Shown: piece after piece, positions 63,604-64,000 of the stretch
Layout of the letters: every line of letters begins with the position of its first letter
Position numbering within the stretch: position 1 is the stretch's first letter
Notes under the pieces: model-generated
Seen by the model: the letters and a program-made list of their open reading frames with translations, nothing else
Told to the model about the DNA's origin: nothing
Database searches by the model: none
Made by a program: the position numbers and the translations under genes
Origin: Desulfobulbaceae bacterium BRH_c16a
GTDB taxonomy: Bacteria > Desulfobacterota > Desulfobulbia > Desulfobulbales > Desulfocapsaceae
Assembly (NCBI GenBank): GCA_000961725.1
Contig: LADS01000046.1
Location: forward strand, 62,001-126,000
Length of the DNA stretch: 64,000 bases
Direction: 5' to 3'

Positions 63604-64000
63604 TTAGCCCTTTGCTTCAACGAGCAATTGTTGCCGGTACTCGGCAACGAAGCTGTCGAGATCTTCCTGCCAGCCGACAAAGGCCGATATTCCGGCATCT
63701 TTCAGCACCCCGTTTTCCAGAATCGAATTGGTCGGCCGATGAGCCGGAGTCGGATATTCGGCGGTGGTGCATGGTCGCATGGCGTAGGCTACATCCATGG
63801 CATCGAGAAAATAACGAGCGGCCTCGTACCAGGTGGAAGACCCCTCGGAGGTTGCGTGGACTATGCCAGTAATATCGGAGTTCAGGAGCTGTTGTATCTG
63901 CCGGGTAAGCGTCCTTGACCAGGTCAGGGAACCGTACTGGTCGTCAACCACTTTCAACTCCCGGTCCGGATTTGCCACCGCCAGTTTCAGCATCGTTTTA
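63604..64000 (-). CDS. rfbD: dTDP-4-dehydrorhamnose reductase, 5' part beyond the right edge
   Basis: The C-terminal 132 residues of an RfbD/RmlD reductase, the last step in dTDP-L-rhamnose synthesis. VVDDQYGSLTW, GIVHATSEGSSTWYEAAR and RPTNSILEN are typical of the family. The frame is open through the window edge (KTM before LKLAV), so the real start lies outside. It probably opens a further sugar-nucleotide cluster to the right. Confidence 0.9.
   Translation of the reverse strand, partial: KTMLKLAVANPDRELKVVDDQYGSLTWSRTLTRQIQQLLNSDITGIVHATSEGSSTWYEAARYFLDAMDVAYAMRPCTTAEYPTPAHRPTNSILENGVLKDAGISAFVGWQEDLDSFVAEYRQQLLVEAKG

Overview
The window looks like ordinary chromosomal backbone of a Gram-negative anaerobe of the deltaproteobacterial / Desulfobacterota type, most like Desulfobulbales. 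This placement is inference from gene content and protein style: an ATP synthase operon with both b and b' but no a or c subunit, a UbiD/MqnL-type decarboxylase, an exosortase-type (PEP-CTERM) exopolysaccharide locus, NhaD, and a PPDK-like giant protein. No rRNA, tRNA, CRISPR array, prophage or insertion sequence was recognised.

Layout. 1-2.2 kb (minus strand): yjbQ, a small His-tailed protein and a UbiD-family decarboxylase that runs off the left edge, behind a good sigma-70 promoter with an 11-bp inverted repeat at its start point. 2.4-9.7 kb (plus): a divergent GT5 glycogen-synthase homologue, gapA, and a 1425-residue protein that ends in PPDK-type ATP-grasp and phosphohistidine domains. 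9.9-10.7 kb: a Cys-rich small protein and an ArsR-DUF2892 pair that closely matches SqrR/BigR/YgaV persulfide-sensor systems. 11.1-16.6 kb: acs, an isochorismatase-like hydrolase, alaS. 16.9-22.9 kb: atpXFHAGDC with a strong terminator. 23-28.2 kb (minus): an AmiC-type amidase, mutS, a HIT hydrolase. 28.5-30 kb: efp and epmA. 30.3-33.8 kb: chain-length/ATPase/tyrosine-kinase module of an exopolysaccharide system. 33.8-37 kb (minus): ygiQ and nhaD. 37.3-38.8 kb: a NarL-type regulator and an HU protein. 38.8-42.4 kb (minus): lgt, mnmG, a methyltransferase. 42.5-47.6 kb: the classical rpmH-rnpA-yidD-yidC-khpB-mnmE cluster, usually close to the replication origin. 47.7-58.6 kb: second part of the exopolysaccharide locus (TPR lipoprotein, Wza-type export protein, beta-barrel protein, a PEP-CTERM protein behind a sigma-54 promoter, a GspE-N/membrane protein, initiating sugar transferase, two sugar epimerases). 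58.7-64 kb: moeA-like, mutM, a phosphopantetheinyl transferase, cvpA, a UPF0280 protein, a PilZ protein and the 3' part of rfbD at the right edge.

How it fits together. Most genes are housekeeping (translation, repair, energy, envelope). The accessory theme is an extracellular polysaccharide with exosortase-sorted proteins: WecB and the 4-epimerase make amino-sugar nucleotides, the EpsB-like transferase starts the lipid-linked unit, Wzz/ExeA-like/BY-kinase proteins govern polymer length, Wza and the barrel protein export it, and the PEP-CTERM protein is a likely co-secreted partner. The exosortase itself is not in this window.

Most interesting signals: the 1425-aa PPDK-like protein without a PEP domain; the ArsR protein with the two spaced cysteines of SqrR; a canonical terminator hidden in the first codons of epmA; a sigma-54 promoter before the PEP-CTERM gene; and two 80-bp dyad-symmetric repeats with compensatory changes, 25 kb apart.
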